Notes: a model not told the origin generated them from the letters alone. A stretch of DNA of 64,000 bases from Nocardioides ginsengisegetis (GCF_014138045.1 NZ_JACGXA010000001.1:1361501-1425500); one strand, 5' to 3'; positions 26,820-35,874 are shown, counted from the stretch's first letter. A program made the numbers and translations.

Positions 26820-27029
26820 ATGAGCTGTGGGGCCAACCAGGGGCATGACCCCGCCACGAGCGGCGGCTTCTTCACCTGCGACCGGTGCTTCGCCATCGTC
26901 GCCGAGAGCGGCCGCGACGGCCACGCCTGGTGGCATGCCGGGCTGATCGAGCTGATGCTGCTGATGGACCGTCAGGAGCGCGCGGCCCGCGCGGCTGCGA
27001 CGGACACCGCGGTGCCCGTGCCTGACTGA
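26820..27029 (+). CDS. Small Cys/His-containing protein, unknown
   Basis: 69 residues from ATG 26820 with AAAGGGGAC as ribosome site. The sequence SGGFFTCDRCFAIVAESGRD followed by GHAWWHAG has one CxxC and nearby histidines that could bind a metal. The C-terminal half is a charged helix. No family recognised. It lies just before jetA, separated by 70 bases, and may or may not be linked to it. Confidence 0.55.
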   Translation: MSCGANQGHDPATSGGFFTCDRCFAIVAESGRDGHAWWHAGLIELMLLMDRQERAARAAATDTAVPVPD

Positions 27030-27099
27030 CGCCCGGGCGTGGCTCCGTCGGCCCGCTCTGACATGCTGGGCGGTCGGACAAGGCCATGGAGAGGTGTCG

Positions 27100-28605
27100 A
27101 TGAGCGAGGTCGCGGGTGAGCTCGCCCGGGTGCGTGGGGCGTTCTCCCAGCCGACGCTGACGCTGCTGCACCAGCGTCAGGCACCGGTGGTGATCGCCAT
27201 CTTCCGGGCGGCGTTCGGGCGCAACAACAAGCCCATCCCGACGGCGCGGTTGCACGCGCAGGTCGAGGAGCACCTCGCCCAGGTCCGGCGCACGGGGGAG
27301 TCCGACGTGCCCGTCGGCAGCGGCCACGAGGTCTGCCGCCGGTGGATGCGCGGCCAGTGGCTGGTGCGCTCGCTCGACGAGCGCGACAACGAGGTCTACT
27401 CCCTGACCTCCCACGCCCAGCAGGCGCTCGAGCTGGTCAAGAGCCTCGCTCGCGACCGGGCCACGCTGAGTGAGCACCGGATCGCGACCATCCTCGGCAG
27501 CGTTCGCCGGTTCAACTCCGAGGCCAACCCCGACCGCACGGCCCGCGTGACGATCCTCAACGAGGAGATCGCCCGGCTCCAGGCCGAGCGCGACCGGCTG
27601 GTCGACGGCGCCGAGATGGTCGGCGCGACCGAGGACTTCATGGCCGAGGGCTTCACCGAGCTGCTGAGCCTGATCTCGGCGCTGCCCAGCGACTTCGCCC
27701 GGGTCGAGGAGCGGTTCGCCGCCATCCGCGGTGAGGTCCTCGCGGCCTTCCGCGCCGAGGACCGACCCGCCGGCGAGGTCATCGACGACTACCTCGCCCG
27801 CGCGGACTCCCTGATGACCTCCACGCACGAGGGCCGGGCCTTCGAGGGCGCGTTCGCGCTCCTGCGCGACGACGCCCTGGTGGCGCAGCTGCGCGAGGAT
27901 CTCACGGCGCTGCTGGACCACCCGCTGTCCGACGGGATCCTCAGCGACGCCGACCGGGCCGAGCTGCGCGGCACCGTCCACCTCGTCCGCGACGGCCTCG
28001 ACCGGGTGCTCACCCAGCGGTCCCGGGTCACGGCCACCTTGAAGGACTACATCGTCTCCCACGACGCCGTCCGCGACCGCCAGCTCGAGCAGACCCTGCG
28101 GCAGCTCGAGTCCGAGCTGATGGGCTGGCTGGCCACGACCGGACCGCGCGCGACCCACGACGTGCCACTGCTCCCGCGACGGGCCACGGTGGAGCACCTG
28201 CGCGAGCGGTTCTACGACCCGGCCGACGACGTGCTGCCCGAGCCGATCGAGGAGTCCGACCCGAGCCAGGCCCCGCCGGTCTCCCTGGCCGACCTGATGG
28301 CCCAGGGGGGACCCCAGCTCGCCGAGCTGCGGCAGCGCCTCGACGCCACCCTGTCCTCCCTGCTCCCGGCTGGTTCCCTCGGTGAGCTGTTCAGCGGGCT
28401 CGAGCCCTCGCTGCGGCGTCCGGTGGAGATCTTCGGCCTGCTCCACCTCGCGGCGGGCCGCGACTGGGGCAGCGAGGAGGACCTCGAGGCCTACGACGCC
28501 GTACGCCCGGACGGGTCACGCCGCGCCTTCGCCGTGCCCCGCACCCGACTGCCCGACCCCGACCGACCCGAGAGCGACCGACCCGAGAGCGACACCGGAG
28601 CATGA
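27100..28605 (+). CDS. jetA: JetA/MksF-type kleisin subunit (DUF3375)
   Basis: 501 residues of the DUF3375 family, the kleisin-like subunit of Wadjet (JetA) and MksBEF condensins. The N-terminal part holds the family pattern RVRGAFSQPTLTLLHQRQAP and SVRRFNSEANPDRTARVTIL; the middle is helical, with ETL-type coiled segments. It bridges the SMC heads. ATG 27100 has a GGAGAGGTG ribosome site. First gene of a three-gene operon with 4-base overlaps at both junctions. Confidence 0.9.
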   Translation: MSEVAGELARVRGAFSQPTLTLLHQRQAPVVIAIFRAAFGRNNKPIPTARLHAQVEEHLAQVRRTGESDVPVGSGHEVCRRWMRGQWLVRSLDERDNEVYSLTSHAQQALELVKSLARDRATLSEHRIATILGSVRRFNSEANPDRTARVTILNEEIARLQAERDRLVDGAEMVGATEDFMAEGFTELLSLISALPSDFARVEERFAAIRGEVLAAFRAEDRPAGEVIDDYLARADSLMTSTHEGRAFEGAFALLRDDALVAQLREDLTALLDHPLSDGILSDADRAELRGTVHLVRDGLDRVLTQRSRVTATLKDYIVSHDAVRDRQLEQTLRQLESELMGWLATTGPRATHDVPLLPRRATVEHLRERFYDPADDVLPEPIEESDPSQAPPVSLADLMAQGGPQLAELRQRLDATLSSLLPAGSLGELFSGLEPSLRRPVEIFGLLHLAAGRDWGSEEDLEAYDAVRPDGSRRAFAVPRTRLPDPDRPESDRPESDTGA

Positions 28606-29351
28606 CCATCGACACCGAGCACGACACCGGGCACGACGCCGACACCGACCTGGAGGGCGAGTTCGACGACCGGTCCGTCTCGCTCTTCGAGGGGGACGAG
28701 GGCGGCCTGGAGTACGCCCAGCGGCACGCCCTCGTGACGCTGCTCCGGCAGCGGTTCATCAGCAGCCGCACGCATCCCCGCGACTGGCGGGTCCTGGTCG
28801 AGCACGAGCGGGTCCTGCGCTCGCGGCTCAACGACGTGTTCCTCGACCTCGCCGTCGACCGCGTCCGGGAGGTCGCGTGGAAGCGGCAGGCCGTCTCGGA
28901 GACCGGCAGCAAGTTCCCGACGCTGCTCTACGACGCGGCCTGGTCGCGTGAGGAGACGCTGGTGCTGGTGCACCTGCGCGACCGGCTCCGTGCCGGGCAC
29001 GCCGGGGGAGACGGCAAGACCTACGTCGACCGTGAGGACATCGTCGAGTACGTCGCCAGCTTCCGCCCCGCCCATGCCACCGACGCGGCCGGCGACGAGC
29101 GCCGGGCCCGCAACGCGGTCGCCGGCGTCGTGAAGTCGGGGCTGCTGATCGGCTCCGTCGGGGACGACCGCTACGAGATCAGTGAGGCCGTCGAGCCGCT
29201 GCTGCCGCTCGAGCTGCTCCGCGAGCTGCTCGAGGCGCTGCGCGCGGCCAACGACGCCAGCGCCGGGCGCGGCGAGCTCGACGAGGAGAGCGAGCTCTTC
29301 GGCTACGCCGACGACGTGGCCGACGACGAGACCGGGGGGACGGACGCATGA
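28602..29351 (+). CDS. jetB: JetB/MksE-type subunit (DUF4194)
   Basis: 249 residues with an acidic N-terminus and a winged-helix core typical of DUF4194: LEYAQRHALVTLLRQRFISS, AWKRQAVSETGSKFPTLLYD and a region KSGLLIGSVGDDRYEIS. It corresponds to the KITE subunit that binds the JetA kleisin. ATGA overlaps on both sides couple its translation to jetA and jetC. Confidence 0.9.
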   Translation: MTIDTEHDTGHDADTDLEGEFDDRSVSLFEGDEGGLEYAQRHALVTLLRQRFISSRTHPRDWRVLVEHERVLRSRLNDVFLDLAVDRVREVAWKRQAVSETGSKFPTLLYDAAWSREETLVLVHLRDRLRAGHAGGDGKTYVDREDIVEYVASFRPAHATDAAGDERRARNAVAGVVKSGLLIGSVGDDRYEISEAVEPLLPLELLRELLEALRAANDASAGRGELDEESELFGYADDVADDETGGTDA

Positions 29352-32300
29352 GCGAGGGCCTGTTCGAGCAGGGGCTGGTCGACCACCCCACGGATGACAC
29401 CGTCCAGTGGCGCGCCACGCTGCTGCAGCTGGTCAACTGGGGCGGCTTCGTCGGGCTGACCACGATCCCGCTGCGGGGCGAGGCGACCATGATCTCCGGC
29501 GCCTCGGGCGTCGGGAAGTCCACCATCCTCGACGCCTACACCGCGCTGATGATGCCGTCGGACACGAAGTTCAACGGCGCCTCCAACGACGCCGTGGGGG
29601 GTCGCGCCCGCAGTGCGGGCCAGCGCACCCTGCTGTCCTACCTCCGTGGTGCGGTCGACGTGGTCGACGACCCGAAGACCGGGCGGCCGGTCGAGCAGCT
29701 GCTCCGCGGCAAGGGCACCGACACGTGGGGCGCCGTGGCGATGACCTTCGTCAACGATCGAGGCGGCCGGTTCACCGCGCTCCGCACCTACTACGTGCCG
29801 AGGCGTGCCGTCCGCTCCAGCGATGTGCAGATGCAGCTCGCGACCCACGAGGGCTCCCTCGCGCTCGAGACGCTCGAGGTCGCCGTCCCGGAGCGCTTCC
29901 ACGCCAACACGCTCAAGAAGCTCTTCCCGGGGATCCGCGTCCACCGGACCTACGCCGACTTCTCGGCGGTGCTCCACGCCCGCCTCGGGATCGGCGCCAA
30001 CGGCGACGGGGCCAAGGCGCTGCGCCTGCTGGCCCGGATCCAGGCCGGCAATCACGTCCGCAGCGTCGACGAGCTCTACAAGGACATGGTCCTCGAGCAG
30101 CCCTCGACGTACGCCGCCGCCGACCGTGCCATCGAGCACTTCGACGACCTCGACACCGCCTACACCGCGATGCGCACCGAGGAGCAGAAGCTCGAGCTGC
30201 TCGACCCGATCTCCGAACTCCACCAGCGGCAGGTCGCGGCCCGCGCCCGCCTCGCCGAGCTCGACTCCTACGGCGTCACGCTGCCGGGTGACAGCCCGCT
30301 GCGACTGTGGCTGCTGCGCACCCACGCCCGGCTGCTCGGGGCCGCCGTGGCGGACAACCGCGCGGCCCGGGAGCGGACCACCGAGGAGCTGGCGGCCTCG
30401 GTCTCGGCCGAGACCGAGCTGCAAGGTGACCTGGAGGCGGCCAAGGAGGAGCACCGCGCAGCCGGCGGCGGGACGCTCCAGTCGCTCGCGCTGTCGCTGG
30501 AGCAGGAGGCCGTGGTCCGCGAGGACCGGCTCGGCCGTCGGGCGGTGCTGCAGGAGCGACTGCTGCCGCTGATCGACGCCGCCGACGACGACGCGGCCAA
30601 GGTCGACGAGGCCCTCATGTCGGTCGTGGCCTTCTCCGCGCTGCAGGAGCGGGCCCGGCGTTGGCTGAGCACCGCCGCGGACGACCTGGCTCGCCTGACC
30701 CACGAACGCGACGCCGCCCGGGACAAGGGGTTCCCGCTCAGCCAGCGGCTGAGCGAGCTGCGCCGCGAGCGGGCCTCCCTCGAGGGTCGCGCCGGCCGGA
30801 TGCCCGCCCGCATGCACGAGCTGCGCGCCGAGGTGGCGCGCGCCAGCGGGCTGGACGTCGAGGAGCTGCCGTTCGTGGCCGAGCTGGTCGACGTCGCGCC
30901 GGAGGAGGCGCGCTGGCGGACGGCCGTCGAGACCGTGCTGGGTGGCTCGGCCCGGGTGATGCTCGTGCCGCTCGACCGGTTCGAGGAGTTCTCCCGGGGC
31001 ATCGACGGGCTGCGGCTGCGCGGTCGGCTCACCTTCGAGGGCGTGGCGCTCGACCTGCCCGACCGGGGCCCCGGTGACCCTGAACGGGTCTCCGGCAAGC
31101 TGCTCCACAAGGACTCGCCGTTCTCGGGCTGGGTCCAGGCCCACGTCGCGGATCCTGCGCGTGACGCGCTCTGCGTGGAGACGGCCTCGGGCCTCGACGG
31201 CGACGGGCTGCGGGTGACCCTGGCGGGCCAGACCCGCAACGGACGCCGCGGCGCCCACGGCCGCAACGACGTCCGCGACATCATCGGTTTTTCCAACGAG
31301 GACGCGATCGCCGACATCGACCGGGAGATCGCGGCGCTGGAGCAGCGGCTCGGCGCGATCGAGGACGACGTGCGCGAGATCGACCGCACCCGCAGCGTCC
31401 ACGAGCGGCTCCGCGCGGCGTACGACGCCGTCGCCGCGGCGCGCTTCGACGACTTCGACGTCGAGGGCAGCGACCGCCGCATCTCCGAGCTCGAGCGTCG
31501 CCGCGAGGAGATCCTGGCCGCCGACGACCGCCTCCAGGTGCTGCAGGGTCAGATCGACACGCTCGTGGAGCGGCTGGACCGCGCCCAGCGGGCCCGCTTC
31601 GAGCTGGACCGACGTCGCGAGGAGCTGACCGGCCGCCACGGCGAGCTGGTCGAGTCCGAGGACCTCGTCAACGACCGGATCGAGGCGCTCGAGCGCGCCG
31701 GGACGGTCACCCTGACGGCCGAGCAGGACGCCTCGCTCGCCGTCGAGCTGGCCGCCGCGGTCACGCCCGACGACCCCGACGACCCCGACCGCTTCCAGGC
31801 CAACGCCCACCGGTTGACCGAGCGCCTGCAGGCGGCCGTGTCCGATGCCCAGACCGAGATCCGGCGGGCCGAGGAGGACCTGGTCGCGATCTTCCGGGTC
31901 TACACCTTCCACTGGGACTCGCCCAACCTCGTGGCCACCGCCGAGTCCTACCCGGACTTCGCCCGCATCCTCGAGGAGATCCGCGGCAAGGGGCTGGCCC
32001 AGCGTCGCGCCGAGTGGCGCCGCCGGCTCACCGAGTGGAGCGGCCAGGACCTCGTGCCGCTGGTCGGCGCCATGGCCGCCTCGATCGAGGAGATCGAGGA
32101 CCGCCTGGAGCCGATCAACGCGATCCTGCGGCGGCTGGAGTTCGGTGCGTCCGGCCACCGGCTGCGGATCCGGCTGCGCCGACTCAGCCCGGCCCACGTG
32201 CAGGTCTTCATGAAGGACCTGCGCGCGCTCGCCGCCGAGTCGACGACCGACCTGGCCGAGGCCGACCTCGAGAAGCGCTTCACCGACCTGAGCCGCTTCA

Positions 32301-32773
32301 TGCAGCAGCTGCGCAAGCCCACCCAGTCCGGCGAGCAGCCGGTCGGCGGCTCCGACCGCGACCGGCTCCTCGACGTACGCCGCCACGTGGAGATCAGCGC
32401 CGAGCGCTACGACCACACCACCGGCGAGATGAAGGCGACCTATCGGACGCTGGGGGAGAAGAGCGGTGGCGAGAGCCAGGAGCTGGTCGCGTTCATCGTG
32501 GGGTCGGCGCTGCGGTTCCGGCTCGGCGACGAGATGCGGTCACGCCCCCGCTTTGCCCCCGTCTTCCTCGACGAGGGCTTCGTGAAGGCCGACTCGGAGT
32601 TCGCCGGGCGGGCCGTCGAGGCCTGGAAGGGCCTCGGCTTCCAGCTGATCATCGGCGTGCCCCTGGACAAGGTCACCGGCCTCGAGCCGCACGTCGACGA
32701 GCTCCTGGCGATCACCAAGAACGCCGCCACCCACCAGTCGTGGATCACGCCGATCCTCGCCGTGGAGGCCTGA
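29348..32773 (+). CDS. jetC: JetC/MksB-type SMC ATPase
   Basis: 1141 residues. Walker A GASGVGKST (51-59), long coiled-coil arms with a small hinge, ABC signature KSGGESQE (about 1038-1045), Walker B VFLDEGFVKAD (about 1071-1081) and a D-loop region. It is the DNA-loop-extruding ATPase of a Wadjet/MksBEF complex, which recognises small circular DNA. In full Wadjet systems JetD, a topoisomerase-VI-like nuclease, follows; here the next 160 bases are palindromic repeats and no JetD-like frame is present. Confidence 0.92.
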   Translation: MSEGLFEQGLVDHPTDDTVQWRATLLQLVNWGGFVGLTTIPLRGEATMISGASGVGKSTILDAYTALMMPSDTKFNGASNDAVGGRARSAGQRTLLSYLRGAVDVVDDPKTGRPVEQLLRGKGTDTWGAVAMTFVNDRGGRFTALRTYYVPRRAVRSSDVQMQLATHEGSLALETLEVAVPERFHANTLKKLFPGIRVHRTYADFSAVLHARLGIGANGDGAKALRLLARIQAGNHVRSVDELYKDMVLEQPSTYAAADRAIEHFDDLDTAYTAMRTEEQKLELLDPISELHQRQVAARARLAELDSYGVTLPGDSPLRLWLLRTHARLLGAAVADNRAARERTTEELAASVSAETELQGDLEAAKEEHRAAGGGTLQSLALSLEQEAVVREDRLGRRAVLQERLLPLIDAADDDAAKVDEALMSVVAFSALQERARRWLSTAADDLARLTHERDAARDKGFPLSQRLSELRRERASLEGRAGRMPARMHELRAEVARASGLDVEELPFVAELVDVAPEEARWRTAVETVLGGSARVMLVPLDRFEEFSRGIDGLRLRGRLTFEGVALDLPDRGPGDPERVSGKLLHKDSPFSGWVQAHVADPARDALCVETASGLDGDGLRVTLAGQTRNGRRGAHGRNDVRDIIGFSNEDAIADIDREIAALEQRLGAIEDDVREIDRTRSVHERLRAAYDAVAAARFDDFDVEGSDRRISELERRREEILAADDRLQVLQGQIDTLVERLDRAQRARFELDRRREELTGRHGELVESEDLVNDRIEALERAGTVTLTAEQDASLAVELAAAVTPDDPDDPDRFQANAHRLTERLQAAVSDAQTEIRRAEEDLVAIFRVYTFHWDSPNLVATAESYPDFARILEEIRGKGLAQRRAEWRRRLTEWSGQDLVPLVGAMAASIEEIEDRLEPINAILRRLEFGASGHRLRIRLRRLSPAHVQVFMKDLRALAAESTTDLAEADLEKRFTDLSRFMQQLRKPTQSGEQPVGGSDRDRLLDVRRHVEISAERYDHTTGEMKATYRTLGEKSGGESQELVAFIVGSALRFRLGDEMRSRPRFAPVFLDEGFVKADSEFAGRAVEAWKGLGFQLIIGVPLDKVTGLEPHVDELLAITKNAATHQSWITPILAVEA

Positions 32774-32800
32774 GCCGCGAGTCGGCCCCTGGTCGGGTGG

Positions 32801-32915
32801 AGCGGTGAGGTGTCAACCGATTCCCCGACTCAAAGGGTTCATGGCTCACCGCTGGGTCGGCCGGGCGGTGAGGAGCGAACCTTTCGAGGCGGTGGTTCGG
32901 TTCATGGCTCACCGC
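32801..32915. repeat. Two tandem imperfect palindromes after jetC
   Basis: Two units, 32801-32853 and 32865-32915, each begin with GCGGTGAGG and end with a 17-base identical stretch GGTTCATGGCTCACCGC (32836-32852 and 32899-32915), so each can fold with GCGGTGAG pairing to CTCACCGC. A REP-like or terminator role is likely. They differ in sequence from the array at 11067. Confidence 0.75.
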
Positions 32916-32936
32916 CAGCTGGGGTGAGCCCGTCCG

Positions 32937-33200
32937 TCAACCACCCAGGTGGAAGACGACCCACCACCCCGAGGCGGCGACCGCCGTGCCCACCAGGAGG
33001 GCCGCGCCGAACCGCTCCCATCCGGGTGCCCCCGCCAGGACGCAGGCGATGAGGCCGACGAAGACCCCGGCCACGGCGATCCCGAGCAGGTGGTCGTTGA
33101 ACCAGGCCGCGAAGACCAGGCTGCCCGCGACGAGGCCCAGCAGGCTCCCGGCGGTGGGGCCCGCCGGTCGACTCCCGACGACGTGCAGCGGCTGGATCAC
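32937..33200 (-). CDS. Small membrane protein, unknown
   Basis: 87 residues from GTG 33200, with about three hydrophobic segments (GSLLGLVAGSLVFAAWF, LLGIAVAGVFVGLIACVLAG, GAALLVGTAVAASGWWVVF). No ATG gives a better start; the frame is open to 33290. It sits convergent with jetC and just left of the island boundary, so it is probably a host gene. No family recognised. Confidence 0.5.
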   Translation of the reverse strand: MIQPLHVVGSRPAGPTAGSLLGLVAGSLVFAAWFNDHLLGIAVAGVFVGLIACVLAGAPGWERFGAALLVGTAVAASGWWVVFHLGG

Positions 33201-33284
33201 GGCCCGTTCACCGCCGGGCGTGGGGACATGGTGGCCATGCGACCAGTATCCGCTCGGACCCGTGTCCGGATCACTCACCCAGCA

Positions 33285-33396
33285 CAACAAGAAAGCCCCT
33301 CGGCCTGGTCGGCTGAGGGGCTTCTGTGTCTCTGACCTGCTGAAACTCTGGTGGGCGATACTGGGTTTGAACCAGTGACCTCTTCCGTGTCAAGGA
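33285..33396 (-). repeat. attL: left attachment repeat (tRNA-Val 3' half plus terminator)
   Basis: This 112-bp segment repeats at 42106-42217 without gaps and with seven mismatches by my count. The right-hand 48 bp (33349-33396) are identical and equal the 3' part of tRNA-Val(GAC), including CCA. The left part is the rho-independent terminator of the tRNA operon. The 5' half of the tRNA is missing here, so this copy is not a gene. Confidence 0.92.
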
Positions 33397-33477
33397 CTCC
33401 GGGTAGTGGTGAGACATCGCGTTTCACGCTCAGAACCGGGTGTTTCGGCGTGCTCAATCCGGCGCTGTCTGGGTCCG

Positions 33478-33501
33478 TAGTCACTCAGTTAGTCACTCAG
33501 T
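33478..33501 (+). repeat. Paired 12-bp repeats, left end of the element
   Basis: TAGTCACTCAGT occurs twice in tandem. The same pair, in the same orientation, is at 42080-42103 near the right end. Position on both sides of the core suggests arm-type binding sites for the integrase or excisionase. Confidence 0.7.
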
Positions 33502-33646
33502 GGGCGGCGCCCCGCGCCCGGAACGGCCGGAGGCCGCACGCCCGGCACGGAGGCGCCGCGCCGGCGGAGCCGGCGCCTTGACGGAGTGAAGAAAGTTCTC
33601 ACCAATAGCGCAGCTGGCTCCCTCTGTTGAGTGCCACACTCGCACC

Positions 33647-34156
33647 ATGGACCTGAAACGGGATGGGGTTCGGCCACGTCTACTCGGGAAGGCTGCACGC
33701 CGAAATCGTTCTCGTACCCGAGTTGCAGTCGCGTGCCTGGGGCTTGGCTTGGCTATCGGCGCAATCTCGATCAGTGCTATCCGACTGGCCGACCGTCACC
33801 ATTCCCCGGAACCGGAGGCAGCGCCCAGCGCTCCCTGCAGCGACACCGTCGCCTACATGTCAGGTGGACATCGCCGCATCCGCATTTTTCCGCAAGGGCT
33901 GGCGGCGCCCGAAGGGGAAAGGTTCTCGGGCGCACGGGCGGTTCGCGTTGAGGCGCAGGGCTCCTGCGCAGATCAGATCACCTTTGGTCTGCCAACCGAA
34001 ACGCGCCCATCGCTGGCCATCGATACGAAGACATTTCCGTTGGATTCAAGTGGCATTGTCATTCAAATGTCGTACCCAACCTGCATGCTGACTCGGAGCT
34101 CACAAGCTCGCTGCTACGGCGGCCTCGCCCAAGTGGACTACCACGTCACGAACTGA
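33647..34156 (+). CDS. Single-pass membrane or secreted protein, unknown
   Basis: 169 residues. A basic N-terminus (KRDGVRPRLLGKAARRNRSR) precedes one hydrophobic segment (about 28-46), then an extracytoplasmic part with four cysteines (SAPCSDTV, GSCADQ, YPTCMLT, ARCYGG) that could form disulfides. No family recognised. A CACACT hexamer six bases before the ATG allows leaderless expression. First gene inside the island from the left. Confidence 0.6.
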   Translation: MDLKRDGVRPRLLGKAARRNRSRTRVAVACLGLGLAIGAISISAIRLADRHHSPEPEAAPSAPCSDTVAYMSGGHRRIRIFPQGLAAPEGERFSGARAVRVEAQGSCADQITFGLPTETRPSLAIDTKTFPLDSSGIVIQMSYPTCMLTRSSQARCYGGLAQVDYHVTN

Positions 34157-34335
34157 TGTGCGGTCCACCTATTTGCTAAAGACACCGAGGGGGTCGAATG
34201 CAACGCTCGAACCAGCCGCCCTCATCCGCACCCGAACAAGCGCTGAGCAACGAGCAAACATCGAGGGCCTCGGACAATCGCCGCGGTACCGACATAGGCA
34301 AAGGACGCACTCTGCCTGCTGGAGGCTCCCCGCGC

Positions 34336-34375
34336 CCGCTCGTCGGCAGGACCGCACTGATCGCGGCACGAGCGG
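34336..34375 (+). repeat. Island repeat copy A
   Basis: Perfect 8-bp arms CCGCTCGT and ACGAGCGG; both arms carry the compensating change relative to the common CCGCTCAT/ATGAGCGG form. Ends 10 bases from the stop of the minus-strand gene at 34386. Confidence 0.8.
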
Positions 34376-34385
34376 ATACCCGCCA

Positions 34386-34604
34386 TCAGTCCTGATGTGG
34401 AGGCTGGCCCGCGTGGACATTGCCCCCAAGCAGCCACACTCGTCCGTCCTGGTCGGGTGGACGCTCCGTAGGGTCTGAGATGAGAAGCGCAACCGAGTAG
34501 GGCTCATCATCTGCTCGCTCGCTGGCCCAACTAAGGGCTTCGCGCACGTCGCACTCATGAAGTCGGTACCAGGAACGCAAGCCCCTGCCATCCCAGAAGT
34601 ACAC
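34386..34604 (-). CDS. Small hypothetical protein (possibly 5'-truncated)
   Basis: 72 residues from GTG 34604 (VYFWDGRGLRSWYRLHECDV...). The composition is protein-like, with aromatic and acidic residues and a core YSVALLISDPTERPPDQDGR then VWLLGG. The same frame stays open and protein-like for another 28 codons upstream with no start codon, so the true start may be missing or frameshifted. No family recognised. Sits between repeat copies A and B. Confidence 0.45.
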   Translation of the reverse strand: MYFWDGRGLRSWYRLHECDVREALSWASERADDEPYSVALLISDPTERPPDQDGRVWLLGGNVHAGQPPHQD

Positions 34605-34715
34605 CCCGTAGACGGCAGTGTCCTCCCACGTTTCGCTCCTAGCGCTGGTCCTAGTGGTCGTCGCCCTTGTCCTATGGCTGAGTTCGCTGCCGGGGAACTA
34701 CTTCTGAGCGGGCGA

Positions 34716-34747
34716 CCGCTCATCGGCAACTTCCGCGCCATGAGCGG
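34716..34747 (+). repeat. Island repeat copy B (short form)
   Basis: Perfect arms CCGCTCAT and ATGAGCGG but only 16 bases between them, so the inner stem is reduced. Confidence 0.75.
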
Positions 34748-34820
34748 CAGTTCTCGATGGCCGGGGGGCTCACGCTCCGCGGCATGTGTTGATGCTCCAG
34801 TTCCATCGACAAACGCTCGA

Positions 34821-35279
34821 TCAGGGTGCCTTGTGAGTGACTTCGAGGTCTTCGTGAGCATTGAACACGAAGACGCCTTCATCATCTTTCAGGCATCCCG
34901 CAGTCGCCCTGCCCATCGGGGTGCTTCGCCAATGGTCGGTGTCGTAATGCCCTTGGCCGCCCACTCCGCCGCCGCCGAACACGTGGTCGCCGATCGCGAC
35001 CAACTCATCGTTCGGCAAGCGAACGGATCTCTGATCTGCGGCCCAGGTCGTTCCTTCGGGCCACACCACCGGGCTGGCGTCCAGAAGGAGGCATCCGTCG
35101 ACGTACCTCAAGGTGCCGCCCAATCCGGCGTCCTCGCCACCGCCCTGCCCCAACCACCCCGAGTCGCGGGCGACCACTGGCCCATCGACCGCCACACCTG
35201 GTCTGCCGACGGTGATGAACGCGGCGACGGCGACGATCGGAATCGCCCCGATAACCAGCAAGGTTCGGCCTGGACTCAT
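34821..35279 (-). CDS. Secreted or membrane-anchored hypothetical protein
   Basis: 152 residues from ATG 35279, beginning MSPGRTLLVIGAIPIVAVAA: a signal peptide or N-terminal anchor. The mature part GGTLRYVDGCLLLDASPVVW and PEGTTWAADQRSVRLPN resembles a beta-rich extracellular domain seen in short actinobacterial hypothetical proteins. Two cysteines could pair. A CATACT hexamer six bases upstream suits a leaderless start. Lies between repeat copies B and C. Confidence 0.65.
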   Translation of the reverse strand: MSPGRTLLVIGAIPIVAVAAFITVGRPGVAVDGPVVARDSGWLGQGGGEDAGLGGTLRYVDGCLLLDASPVVWPEGTTWAADQRSVRLPNDELVAIGDHVFGGGGVGGQGHYDTDHWRSTPMGRATAGCLKDDEGVFVFNAHEDLEVTHKAP

Positions 35280-35380
35280 ACGCAGAGTATGTGGCTGGCG
35301 CCGTCTCCAGAAGGCGCCGCACTTCACAGTGTTTCCCAATCGTGACTGACCACGTTCAACGAGAGAGTGACGCCAGCCAT

Positions 35381-35420
35381 CCGGATCTCGGCATGACCAC
35401 GCGGATCGCGGCATGTCCGG
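35381..35420 (+). repeat. Island repeat copy C
   Basis: Arms CCGGA and TCCGG replace CCGCT and AGCGG, keeping pairing. Inner part nearly identical to other copies. Confidence 0.8.
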
Positions 35421-35443
35421 GCGTTCACTTGGTCCCGTGTTCG

Positions 35444-35857
35444 TCAGGCGTGGTATCGGACGCTGAACCGAGTTCCAACTTCCGCCTGCAATCGCACGGC
35501 CAAGTCTCGACCTTCTTCATCCAGTTGCCGCGCGCGCTCCTGCCACTCCGCAACCGGCAACCCAGGGTGCAGGGCGGTCATCTCGCTCAGCCAGGTAAGG
35601 AGGGCGGCAACCAGGGAGTCACTCAGGCCCAGTGCCCGCCGTAGCCACTCGGGGTCGTCCGGAAGCAGCCCGTCCGAAGCCCAGAGAGGACCAGCGCCTT
35701 CATCCCACATGATGCGGAGCGTCGACCCCTCGACCGCGTAGTCCTCCTCCCGGTCGCTGTCTTGCGGGACGTCAGGCGGAACGGCCGACCAGTAGGAGCC
35801 ACGTGGATAGTCGCCGAAGTACGGCGTCCGCTGCTCTTGGTCTGGCATGACACTCAT
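35444..35857 (-). CDS. Hypothetical acidic protein
   Basis: 137 residues from ATG 35857 with GGTGGA just before it; ATG 35848 is an alternative. The N-terminal half has GSTLRIMWDEGAGPLWASDG and the C-terminal half a helical region LVAALLTWLSEMTALHPGLP. No signal peptide, no known family. The stop is 23 bases from repeat copy C. Confidence 0.6.
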   Translation of the reverse strand: MSVMPDQEQRTPYFGDYPRGSYWSAVPPDVPQDSDREEDYAVEGSTLRIMWDEGAGPLWASDGLLPDDPEWLRRALGLSDSLVAALLTWLSEMTALHPGLPVAEWQERARQLDEEGRDLAVRLQAEVGTRFSVRYHA

Positions 35858-35874
35858 TCCACCATTACGACGTT

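Noticed and set aside
29303..32416. 1037-codon antisense frame across jetC
   Set aside because: No recognisable domain; jetC on the other strand has all SMC motifs. Long antisense frames are expected at this GC content.
32937..33290. Possible jetD remnant after jetC
   Set aside because: The frame is on the opposite strand and encodes a small hydrophobic protein with no Toprim-like sequence.
33349..33396. A second tRNA-Val gene at the left island boundary
   Set aside because: Only the 3' half is present; the 5' acceptor strand and D-arm are missing.
34198..34395. 65-codon plus-strand frame before repeat copy A
   Set aside because: Runs into and through the repeat, with low-complexity Ser/Arg sequence and no ribosome site.
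34169..34885. 238-codon minus-strand frame in the island
   Set aside because: It crosses repeat copies A and B and overlaps two better frames; its sequence shows no protein-like order.
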